DNA of 64,000 nucleotides from Sphingopyxis sp. (GTDB lineage: Bacteria > Pseudomonadota > Alphaproteobacteria > Sphingomonadales > Sphingomonadaceae). Below the pieces are notes generated by a model, which saw only the letters and a list, made by a program, of their open reading frames with translations, did not search any database and was not told the origin of the DNA. Made by a program: the position numbers and the translations under genes. Shown here in pieces: positions 15,498 to 22,807 of the stretch. Numbering within the stretch: position 1 is the first letter of the stretch; every line of letters begins with the position of its first letter. The stretch covers positions 1-64,000 of the forward strand of contig NZ_JAEULM010000017.1 of assembly GCF_016793825.1 (NCBI RefSeq). Reading direction: 5' to 3'.

Positions 15498-16232
15498 ATG
15501 AGTAGCTTAAGTGCGCGAGATAGAAGCCGCAGCCCTCGCTTTCCAAGCCAATCGCTCGAAGAGTCGCTCCGACACGCGGAAGCGATTTATGACTCCGTGC
15601 ATAGGAGTTCAGTAGACTCGTCAACGATTTATCGATTGATGGGCTTTTCGGGAAAATCAGGTACAAGTGCCAAGGCTCTTGGGGCATTGCGGCAATATGG
15701 TTTGATTGAAGGAATTGGCGAAAAAACCAGAATATCTGACTTGGCTCTCGCAATTTTGGAACCGGAAACGCCCAGCGAGAAATCTCATGCTATTCAGCTT
15801 GCTTCAAAGAGCCCCGATGTATTTGGGGAAATTCTCGGACGGTTTGATGGAAGGGTTCCCCAAGCAGATGAAGCGATCCGCGCATTCCTAATTCGTGAGT
15901 TAGGCTTTCAGAAGAACTCGGCAGACGAGTGCATAAAGTCACTCCGCCAAAGCTTGGCGTTTGCCGACAACTTTAGAGCACCTGAAATTGCTATTGATGC
16001 TGAGTCGATAGAGACGATTGCAGCCTCCGAGGCTGCAAAACCCGTTGGGCAGGTGCAGACAGCCCCCTCCTCAGCCCAAGCTGCGGGCGGGGAGATAATG
16101 GTGTTGCCTCTCACAAAAGATTGTCGTGCCGAATTGAGAATTTTTGGTGAGCTCAACTCTCGCGCAATTCACAACCTAATTCGCCACATTAATTTGTTCG
16201 CCGAGGTGTGGGCTGAGGACGAATCGGGCTAA
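15498..16232 (+). CDS. Unknown protein with winged-helix-like N terminus, probably acquired
   Basis: 244 residues. TGGAGGA ten bases upstream sets the start. The first 90 residues ('FPSQSLEESLRHAEAIYD', 'TIYRLMGFSGKSGTSAKALGALRQYGLIEG') look like a winged helix, followed by a helical middle, a low-complexity Ala/Ser linker (about 175-200) and a C-terminal module ('LRIFGELNSRAIHNLIRHINLF'). The arrangement matches a widespread group of conserved unknown proteins, often beside mobile elements. G+C is far below the window average, as is the DNA upstream, so it is very likely transferred. Confidence 0.7.
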   Translation: MSSLSARDRSRSPRFPSQSLEESLRHAEAIYDSVHRSSVDSSTIYRLMGFSGKSGTSAKALGALRQYGLIEGIGEKTRISDLALAILEPETPSEKSHAIQLASKSPDVFGEILGRFDGRVPQADEAIRAFLIRELGFQKNSADECIKSLRQSLAFADNFRAPEIAIDAESIETIAASEAAKPVGQVQTAPSSAQAAGGEIMVLPLTKDCRAELRIFGELNSRAIHNLIRHINLFAEVWAEDESG

Positions 16233-16240
16233 CGCATCAC

Positions 16241-16468
16241 TCAAACCGAAAACCCGCCCGAGTTGCGCCGGTTCGAGCTGGCCGCCAGCACCTTCTTGCC
16301 CGTCGGGGTCAGCGCCCATTTGGCGCCCTGCTTGACCACCAGACCCAGCGTGACGAGTTCGTCGCGGATGGGGTCGGTGGGGAGTTGGGGGCGGCGGTTG
16401 GAGAGGCCCTCCAGCGTTGCGCGCTGGGGCTGGCTGAGATGTACGAGCTTGGGTTTCTTGTCGGTCAT
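16241..16468 (-). CDS. 75-residue protein, winged-helix-like
   Basis: 75 residues. 'PQRATLEGLSNRRPQLPTDPIRDELVTLGLV' plus 'WALTPTGKKVLAAS' is the pattern of a minimal winged helix (recognition helix followed by a beta wing, as in MarR-like C-terminal halves). AAGG upstream of the ATG. Function unknown; it converges on the AT-rich island gene with eight bases between them. Confidence 0.65.
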   Translation of the reverse strand: MTDKKPKLVHLSQPQRATLEGLSNRRPQLPTDPIRDELVTLGLVVKQGAKWALTPTGKKVLAASSNRRNSGGFSV

Positions 16469-16499
16469 TCGGGTGGCCTTTTTGACTCTGTTCCTGCGC

Positions 16500-16615
16500 G
16501 GGGTGCGTAAGCGGTCTTGCCCTCCCCGCTGCGACTAGCGGGCATGGCCCGCAAGTCTCGTGGTCGGAGCCACGTGTCTCCGACCACCCCTCCCGCAGGC
16601 GGGAGGGGGTTTGGA
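16500..16615. repeat. Palindromic intergenic unit
   Basis: Two stems in a row: GTGGTCGGAGCCACG.. paired with ..TCCGACCAC, then CCCCTCCCGCAGGCGGGAGG. It resembles the 41325-41455 unit in its CCTCCC arms. It lies after the nrdB stop and may also help end the nrd transcript. Confidence 0.55.
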
Positions 16616-16621
16616 GCGTGG

Positions 16622-17686
16622 TTATTCCGCGGCGATGCCGGCTTTCGCGAACATGTCCTCGCCATCGCTTTCGGCGTCGTTGACCGGCGCGGGGTCGTCG
16701 CTGGTCCGGGCTTTCTTGCGGCTGTCGAAGCTGGTCCACACCGTGTTCCAGTCGCCGCGTGTCGCGCCCTTGCTGTACTCGGTCGCGCGGGTTTCGAAGA
16801 AGTTCGCGTGCTCGACGCCGTTGAGCAGCGGGGCGAGCCAGGGGAGCGGGTGTTCGTCGATCATGTAGATCGGCTGGAAGCCGAGCTGCCCCAGGCGCCA
16901 GTCGGCGATGTAGCGGATGTAGCGCTTGATCTCCTTCGGCGTCATGCCGGGGACGGGGCCCTGTTCGAACGCGAGGTCGATGAACGCATCCTCGAGCCGC
17001 ACCGTTTTCTGGCAGGTGTCGATGATGTCTTCCTTCACCGCCTTGGTCAGGCAGTCGCGTTCCTTGGTGAAGGTGTGGAACAGCTTGATGATGCCTTCGC
17101 AGTGCAGGCTTTCGTCGCGGATCGACCAGCTGACGATCTGGCCCATGCCCTTCATCTTGTTGAAGCGCGGGAAGTTCATCAGCATCGCGAAGCTGGCGAA
17201 AAGCTGGAGGCCCTCGGTGAAGCCGCCGAACATCGCGAGGGTACGCGCGATATCCTCGTCATTCTCGACCCCGAAGGTGCCCATATAGTCGTGCTTGGCG
17301 CGCATCTCGTCATATTCGAGGAACATGCCATACTCGCTTTCGGGCATGCCGATGGTGTCGAGCAGGTGGCTGTACGCCGCGATATGCACCGTTTCCATGT
17401 TGCTGAACGCGGTCAGCATCATCTTGATCTCGGTCGGCTTGAACACGCGGCCGTATTTTTCGTGGTAGCAATCCTGCACCTCGATATCGGCCTGGGTGAA
17501 GAAACGGAAAATCTGCGTCAGCAGGTTGCGTTCATGGTCGCTGATCTTTTGCGCCCAGTCGCGGCAATCCTCGCCCAGCGGCACTTCCTCGGGAACCCAA
17601 TGGATCTGCTGCTGGCGCTTCCAGAAATCGAACGCCCAGGGATATTCGAAGGGCTTGTAGGTCTTGCGGGCTTCTAGAAGGGGCAT
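16622..17686 (-). CDS. nrdB: Ribonucleotide reductase class I, beta subunit NrdB
   Basis: 354 residues. Beta subunit carrying the di-iron/tyrosyl radical cofactor that NrdA uses to reduce ribonucleotides. Metal-ligand segments are seen: 'QADIEVQDCYHEKYG', 'NMETVHIAAYSHLL' (E, H and the radical Tyr in the Y-S/T-H context) and 'SIRDESLHCEG' (E..H). AAGGA precedes the start. The C-terminal tail is acidic and ends 'MFAKAGIAAE'. nrdA lies upstream on the same strand, 117 bases away, with a REP-like pair between. Confidence 0.96.
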   Translation of the reverse strand: MPLLEARKTYKPFEYPWAFDFWKRQQQIHWVPEEVPLGEDCRDWAQKISDHERNLLTQIFRFFTQADIEVQDCYHEKYGRVFKPTEIKMMLTAFSNMETVHIAAYSHLLDTIGMPESEYGMFLEYDEMRAKHDYMGTFGVENDEDIARTLAMFGGFTEGLQLFASFAMLMNFPRFNKMKGMGQIVSWSIRDESLHCEGIIKLFHTFTKERDCLTKAVKEDIIDTCQKTVRLEDAFIDLAFEQGPVPGMTPKEIKRYIRYIADWRLGQLGFQPIYMIDEHPLPWLAPLLNGVEHANFFETRATEYSKGATRGDWNTVWTSFDSRKKARTSDDPAPVNDAESDGEDMFAKAGIAAE

Positions 17687-17713
17687 TGCGGGCTTCCTTG
17701 GATCAAATCTTGT

Positions 17714-17793
17714 TCGTCATTCCGGCGAAAGCCGGAATCCATCGATGGGTTACGCTTCCCCGCGTGGACCCCGGATCAAGTCCGGGGTGACGG
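17714..17793. repeat. Two REP-like units of different subtype between nrdA and nrdB
   Basis: Left unit (17714-17741) has the core CCGGCGAAAGCCGG, right unit (17765-17793) the core CCGGATCAAGTCCGG. They point toward each other. Sitting inside an expected operon, they may set the nrdA:nrdB mRNA ratio. Confidence 0.85.
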
Positions 17794-17803
17794 GGGAGAA
17801 GAC

Positions 17804-19756
17804 TCACTGGCAGGCCAGACACTCGTCGTAGTCGGTGCTTTCGGCGCTGAGTTCATATTTCGGAGCCTCGGCGGTGTTGTCGGCCTCGACCCCGCCCGCG
17901 AAGCCGGCGCGCTGCACCGATTTCGAGCGGAGGTAGTAGAGCGATTTGATGCCGAGTTCCCACGCGCGGTAGTGGAGCATCAGCAGGTCCCACTTTTCGA
18001 CGTCGGCCGGGATGAACAGGTTCAGCGACGCCGCCTGATCGATATAGGGCGTGCGGTCGGCGGCGAGTTCGAGCAGCCAGCGCTGGTCGATCTCGAAGCT
18101 GGTCTTGTAGCAGTCCTTCTCGTCCTGCGTCAGGAAGTCGAGGTGCTGGACACTGCCGCCGCGTTCGAGGATCGAGTTCCAGATCGCGTCGCTGTTCTTC
18201 GCCTTGTCGACGAGCAGCGCCTCGAGGTGCGGGTTGCGGATCGAGAAGCTGCCCGAGAGCGTCTTGTGCGTGTAGATGTTCGCCGGGATCGGTTCGATGC
18301 ACGCGCTGGTGCCGCCGCAGATGATGCTGATCGACGCGGTCGGCGCGATCGCCATCTTGCACGAAAAGCGCTCCATCACGCCCTGATCGGCGGCGTCGGG
18401 ACAGGGGCCGCGTTCCTTGGCGAGCAGCATCGACGCCTGATCGACCTGCGCGCGGATATGCTTGAAGACGCGCAGGTTCGACGATTTCGCCATCGCGCCC
18501 TCGAACGGCAGGCCGCGCGCCTGAAGGAAGCTGTGGAAGCCCATCACGCCGAGGCCGACCGAGCGTTCGCGGCTGGCGCTGTACTTGGCGCGGGCCATTT
18601 CGGGCGGGGCGCGGTCGATATAATCCTGGAGGACATTGTCGAGCATGCGCATGACGTCTTCGATGAAGACCTTGTCGCCGTTCCACTCGTCCCAGGTTTC
18701 GAGGTTCAGGGACGAGAGGCAGCAGACGGCGGTGCGATCCTTGCCGAGATGGTCGCGGCCGGTCGGCAGGGTGATTTCCGAGCAGAGGTTCGAGGTCGAG
18801 ACCTTGAGCCCAAGGTCGCGATGATGCTTCGGCATCATGCGGTTCACCTGGTCGATGAAGATGATGTAGGGCTCGCCGGTCGCAAGGCGCGTTTCGACGA
18901 GCTTCTGGAACAGGCTGCGCGCGTCGACGGTGCCGCGCACGCTCTGGTCCTTGGGGCTGCGCAGGTTGAATTCGGCGCCGTCGCGGACGGCCTCCATGAA
19001 CTCGTCGGTGATGAGGACGCCGTGGTGGAGGTTCAGCGCCTTGCGGTTGAAGTCGCCCGAGGGTTTGCGAACCTCGAGGAACTCCTCGATCTCCGGATGC
19101 GAGACGTCGAGGTAGCAGGCGGCCGAACCGCGGCGCAGCGAGCCCTGCGAAATGGCGAGGGTCAGGCTGTCCATCACGCGGACGAAGGGGATGATGCCGC
19201 TGGTCTTGCCGTTCAAACCGACGGGTTCGCCGATGCCGCGCACCGCGCCCCAATAGGTGCCGATGCCGCCGCCGCGGCTGGCGAGCCAGACATTCTCGTT
19301 CCAGGTGCCGACGATGCCTTCGAGGCTGTCGTCGACCGAGTTGAGGTAGCAGGAAATGGGCAGGCCGCGGCCGGTGCCGCCGTTCGAGAGAACGGGCGTC
19401 GCGGGCATGAACCACAGCTTCGAGATATAGTCGTAGAGGCGCTGGGCATGGTCCTGATCGTCGGCATAGGCGTCGGCGACGCGCGCGAAGAGGTCCTGAT
19501 AGGATTCGCCGGGGAGGAGGTAGCGGTCCTCCAGCGTTTCCTTGCCGAAGTCGGTGAGCAGCGAATCGCGGCTGCGATCGACGACGATGTCGAATCGGCG
19601 CGCATGAACTTTCGCATCGCCCGAATCATTCAGCTTCGCGGACGAATCCCCCTTCGCCTCTCCCGTCGATTCGGGAGCGGCCGGAGCCTCTGTTTTCGTC
19701 AGTTCCACCGTCGCCACGTCGTTCGTCTCCACCCGTTCCGTCTCACGAAAATCCAT
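17804..19756 (-). CDS. nrdA: Ribonucleotide reductase class I, alpha subunit NrdA
   Basis: 650 residues. Catalytic subunit of class I ribonucleoside-diphosphate reductase. Visible landmarks: substrate-site cysteine in 'NLCSEITLPT', the radical-site loop 'CCLSSLNLE', 'APTASISIICG', and the C-terminal re-reducing pair in 'DECLACQ'. The N terminus is a 45-residue low-complexity Glu/Thr/Ala stretch and no ATP-cone (overall activity domain) is apparent, unlike longer enterobacterial NrdA. Candidate NrdR boxes lie about 180 bases upstream. Confidence 0.96.
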   Translation of the reverse strand: MDFRETERVETNDVATVELTKTEAPAAPESTGEAKGDSSAKLNDSGDAKVHARRFDIVVDRSRDSLLTDFGKETLEDRYLLPGESYQDLFARVADAYADDQDHAQRLYDYISKLWFMPATPVLSNGGTGRGLPISCYLNSVDDSLEGIVGTWNENVWLASRGGGIGTYWGAVRGIGEPVGLNGKTSGIIPFVRVMDSLTLAISQGSLRRGSAACYLDVSHPEIEEFLEVRKPSGDFNRKALNLHHGVLITDEFMEAVRDGAEFNLRSPKDQSVRGTVDARSLFQKLVETRLATGEPYIIFIDQVNRMMPKHHRDLGLKVSTSNLCSEITLPTGRDHLGKDRTAVCCLSSLNLETWDEWNGDKVFIEDVMRMLDNVLQDYIDRAPPEMARAKYSASRERSVGLGVMGFHSFLQARGLPFEGAMAKSSNLRVFKHIRAQVDQASMLLAKERGPCPDAADQGVMERFSCKMAIAPTASISIICGGTSACIEPIPANIYTHKTLSGSFSIRNPHLEALLVDKAKNSDAIWNSILERGGSVQHLDFLTQDEKDCYKTSFEIDQRWLLELAADRTPYIDQAASLNLFIPADVEKWDLLMLHYRAWELGIKSLYYLRSKSVQRAGFAGGVEADNTAEAPKYELSAESTDYDECLACQ

Positions 19757-19934
19757 TTAATCCGCCCCCGATTGCTCTTGCGCCGCAGCGCAAATGTTCC
19801 CGTCTTGTTCGACTCGGGGCGAGACCCCGGTCTTAGCATCTAAACCGACCGCGGGGGCACATATTTTTGGCCGCACGAAGCGCTTTCCCGTGCCCATATG
19901 CTGTGGGCGACGGAAATCCGCCATTCCTGGCCAA

Positions 19935-19982
19935 ACACTAATTCTTGGGGTGCCCCCATAGTCTACCCACCATCCATAGTGC
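19935..19982. promoter_or_regulatory. Candidate NrdR box pair upstream of nrdA
   Basis: Two 16-base elements, ACACTAATTCTTGGGG (19935-19950) and CCACCATCCATAGTGC (19967-19982), match the palindromic NrdR consensus at about 10-11 of 16 positions each. Their starts are 32 bases apart, about three helical turns, the spacing known for NrdR repressor sites on ribonucleotide reductase promoters. Confidence 0.5.
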
Positions 19983-20179
19983 CACGTCGGCGCCGCGATG
20001 CAAGACGGTAAATGACAGATTAGGGACTCGGTTCGTCGATATTTTGATTCGTCTCGTCGCGCGGGACGAGGGCGTCATCGGAGGATTGCGCGCATTTCCG
20101 CCGGCTTTGCGCGGCGCGGCGGCGGCTGACGAAAATTGTCGGCGCGAGGGTCCCGGATCGATGCCGTCGAAGGGCAAAG

Positions 20180-20206
20180 AAAAAAGGCCCCGGAATATCC
20201 GGAGCC
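20180..20206 (-). terminator. Rho-independent terminator after the tiny gene
   Basis: On the minus strand GGCTCCGGAT and ATTCCGGGGCC form a stem with one mismatch, followed by TTTTTTC. It lies 23 bases after the 20-codon frame. Confidence 0.65.
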
Positions 20207-20228
20207 CTCTTCCTAATTCTTTTTCGAC

Positions 20229-20291
20229 TTAGGCGCGGCCGCCGGCACTATCAGTGTCCGCACCGCCCAGCCATCTCCAGAACCAACCCAT
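20229..20291 (-). CDS. Candidate 20-residue Trp-rich peptide
   Basis: 20 codons beginning M-G-W-F-W-R-W-L-G-G and ending G-G-R-A-stop. AGGAG lies seven bases before the ATG, and a terminator follows, so the unit has a complete miniature gene layout. The amphipathic aromatic N terminus could insert in a membrane. It lies 108 bases after the EAL gene on the same strand, behind an AT-rich stretch with several TTAA motifs that could be its own promoter. Too short for similarity evidence by eye. Confidence 0.45.
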   Translation of the reverse strand: MGWFWRWLGGADTDSAGGRA

Positions 20292-20399
20292 GTCAGATCT
20301 CCTGTTGGAACTGTCTACGCAGGACAGTTAACGCAGCATATACCTTAATCGATATGGTAAAGCGAGTCTTAACTATAAGGATTGGCGCCAGTTTGGTGG

Positions 20400-22691
20400 T
20401 TATGCGGAGCGGCTGTGGGGGGTGTCGCCGAGGCTGTTCAGGAGGTCTGAAAATAGCTGCGGCTTTCCAAGCAGATATCCTTGCCCCACGTCGCAGCCCA
20501 ATTGTTCGAGAAGCGCCAAAGTCGGCGCGTCTTCAATGCCTTCGGCGACCGCGACGGCACCCAGGCGATGGGCAAGGTCGATCGTCGATTTGACGACCTC
20601 CAGGTTCCGCTGCGAATCGCGCATCGTCATCACGAACCGCTTGTCGATCTTGATCTCGTCGGCCTCGATCTCGGTCAGATATTCGAGGTTCGACTGGCCG
20701 GTGCCATAATCGTCGATCGACAGGCGGATCCCCGCGCGGCGAAGCTGGGCGAGCGTCTGGCGCGCCTGTCGGCTGTTTTCGATCTGCGCGGTTTCGGTGA
20801 TCTCGATCGTGAGCAGTTCGGGACGCAGATGGTGCGCGGTCAGCATCACGCGGATCGTTCCGACGAGATCGCTGTGGTCGAGCAGGGTCGCCGACAGGTT
20901 CACCGACATATGGATGTCATGTCCCTGCGCATGGAGCTGCGCCGCCGAGCGGATCGCCTGATCCATCACGAACAGGGTGAGGCGATAGATGTCCTGGCTC
21001 TTTTCGGCCTGGACGATGAATTCGTCGGGAGGGATCGGGCCGCGCGTCGGGTGCGTCCAGCGTACCAGCGCCTCGGCACCGATAAGCTGGCGCGTGGCGA
21101 TATGATACTGCGGCTGGAACGCGACCCATATATCGCCGCCGGTGAGCGCGTCCTCGAGCTGCGAGTGGAAGGAGAGCTGCCAGCCGGCGTCTTCCTTTTC
21201 GCGCGGCGCATATTTGGTCCATAGCGCGCGGCTGCGGATCGACTTTTCGGCCGCGACCAGCGCGGCGGCAAGCCGCTGCGCATTCGATCCCTCGAACTCG
21301 TCATTGACGCCGAAGGCGATCGCGACGTCGATCCGCTGCTCGCCGATCGTCAGCGGGGCGTTGAACAGCGCGGCGAGGCCCGCAAGCTGCGTTTCGATCT
21401 GGCTGTGCTGATAATAGGGGACAAGCCAGGCGAAGGTGCCGTCGAGGTCGTGGTGGAGCTGGGTCCCGTGGCAGGCGAGCGCGAGGCGTCGCGCGACCTG
21501 ATCGACCATCTGCTTGCTGCCTTCGCCGGGGAGGAAGGCGGCGAGATCTTCGAAATTGACGAGCTTTGCGGCGATGATTGTCGCGCTGCCAAAGGGTGGC
21601 TGGGTGCGCATCGCCTCGAACGTAGGCAGACCCGATACGGGATTTTCACGTTGCGCAGAAGCACGGCGACGCTTGCGTGACACCATTGCGGTGATCACGG
21701 CGATGAAAAATAGACCTGCTCCGATCCAACTGGTGACCAGCGTCAAGGCAAGCATGACCTTGCTAACGATCAGTAGTATCGCCGTCCCGATTGCGGTCGG
21801 CAGAAAGGCACGTTGAAATCGCGACAACAGGACTGCCGCCAAGGGCGCTACGGCAATGAACAAACCCGGAAGCCAACCGACATCCACCGGATTTCCGCGC
21901 GTCAGGGTCTCTGCGGCAATTACGTGAATATACCCGCCCGGCAGGCGATCATGACCGGGCAGATAGAAAGTATCCTGGAAATTCGGCGCGGTCGGCGCGA
22001 AGATCACGTTCCTGCCGCCAAGCTCGCGTGTGCCAATTTTACCCGACAACAGGTCCATCGTGCTGTAGACCGAAATCGTCGAGGTGTCATAGGAGAGGTC
22101 GAGCCGAAAAGTCGCGGGCTCTTTACTGTATTTTCCAGCAATTACCGATGCGAAGCTCGGCAAGGGCCGACCGCCGGCGACATAAGTGATCGGCATGCTC
22201 CAGACCTGCCAGAACTCGGTGTCTAGTGCGATACTTGCAATCGGCGTGTCTGGTCCGAATTTCGCACTGGGAAAGATCGTTGTGCTTTCCCCCGTGCCTG
22301 ATACCGCTCGTGTCGGCACCGCAAGGACGATGCGATCACCCATCCGGCGGACCGCTGAAACGAAATTGATGAAGTCGCGATCCTGTTCGCGGCGGTCGAA
22401 GTAGAAATCGATCAACAACCGCTTCGCCCCCGCGCGATTGGCGGCGTCGACTACATTTGCATATTGCGTCATCGTAAAGTCGCGGTTGGGGGACGCGGTT
22501 ATGGTGCGGTCGTCTAGTGCTAGAACCACGGTCTCGCCAGAAACGGGTCGAGATGCCATGCGGCCGGCACCGACGTCGATCAGTCGGTCGACCACCTCGC
22601 CGGCGGACGAGATGCCGACAAGCAGGCTGATAAGCAGCGTGATCGCAAAGCTGCGCCAGCTGATGATCATCCGATTCATTTCAAGCGGCAC
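20400..22691 (-). CDS. CHASE2-(degenerate GGDEF)-EAL cyclic-di-GMP phosphodiesterase
   Basis: 763 residues: one N-terminal membrane helix, a periplasmic CHASE2-type sensor (about 30-270), three further membrane helices (about 270-345), a degenerate GGDEF domain (about 355-495; the signature is replaced by 'LDGTF', so no cyclase activity) and an EAL domain (about 505-755). The EAL catalytic set looks complete: GAEALVRW, SVNLSA, ITET, DDYGTG, KIDKRF, AEGIE, GQGYLLGKP. Expected to hydrolyse c-di-GMP in response to an envelope signal. A GTG start at 22691 has GGAG upstream; ATG 22679 is possible. Confidence 0.92.
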   Translation of the reverse strand: MPLEMNRMIISWRSFAITLLISLLVGISSAGEVVDRLIDVGAGRMASRPVSGETVVLALDDRTITASPNRDFTMTQYANVVDAANRAGAKRLLIDFYFDRREQDRDFINFVSAVRRMGDRIVLAVPTRAVSGTGESTTIFPSAKFGPDTPIASIALDTEFWQVWSMPITYVAGGRPLPSFASVIAGKYSKEPATFRLDLSYDTSTISVYSTMDLLSGKIGTRELGGRNVIFAPTAPNFQDTFYLPGHDRLPGGYIHVIAAETLTRGNPVDVGWLPGLFIAVAPLAAVLLSRFQRAFLPTAIGTAILLIVSKVMLALTLVTSWIGAGLFFIAVITAMVSRKRRRASAQRENPVSGLPTFEAMRTQPPFGSATIIAAKLVNFEDLAAFLPGEGSKQMVDQVARRLALACHGTQLHHDLDGTFAWLVPYYQHSQIETQLAGLAALFNAPLTIGEQRIDVAIAFGVNDEFEGSNAQRLAAALVAAEKSIRSRALWTKYAPREKEDAGWQLSFHSQLEDALTGGDIWVAFQPQYHIATRQLIGAEALVRWTHPTRGPIPPDEFIVQAEKSQDIYRLTLFVMDQAIRSAAQLHAQGHDIHMSVNLSATLLDHSDLVGTIRVMLTAHHLRPELLTIEITETAQIENSRQARQTLAQLRRAGIRLSIDDYGTGQSNLEYLTEIEADEIKIDKRFVMTMRDSQRNLEVVKSTIDLAHRLGAVAVAEGIEDAPTLALLEQLGCDVGQGYLLGKPQLFSDLLNSLGDTPHSRSA

Positions 22692-22807
22692 GCACAGGTC
22701 TCCGACGATGAGCCGCCGGCACTATGCGAATTTGGTTATCATCGCGTTAATCATGAACGGAATCCTACCGACCCGCGCGGGTGGGGACGGTAGGGTTTCC
22801 GTGGGGT

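Larger units (their letters stand above)
19757..20228. other. nrdA upstream intergenic region
   Basis: 472 bases without a called gene. It holds the presumed nrdA promoter with NrdR-like boxes (19935-19982) and, at its right end, a minus-strand terminator (20180-20206). The 79-codon frame at 19938-20177 runs through the regulatory boxes and is not called. Confidence 0.7.

Noticed and set aside
17972-19843. 623-codon frame opposite nrdA
   Set aside because: Long antisense open frame caused by GC-rich codon use; nrdA is unambiguous.
19938-20177. 79-codon minus frame upstream of nrdA
   Set aside because: No Shine-Dalgarno, and it overlaps the likely regulatory boxes.
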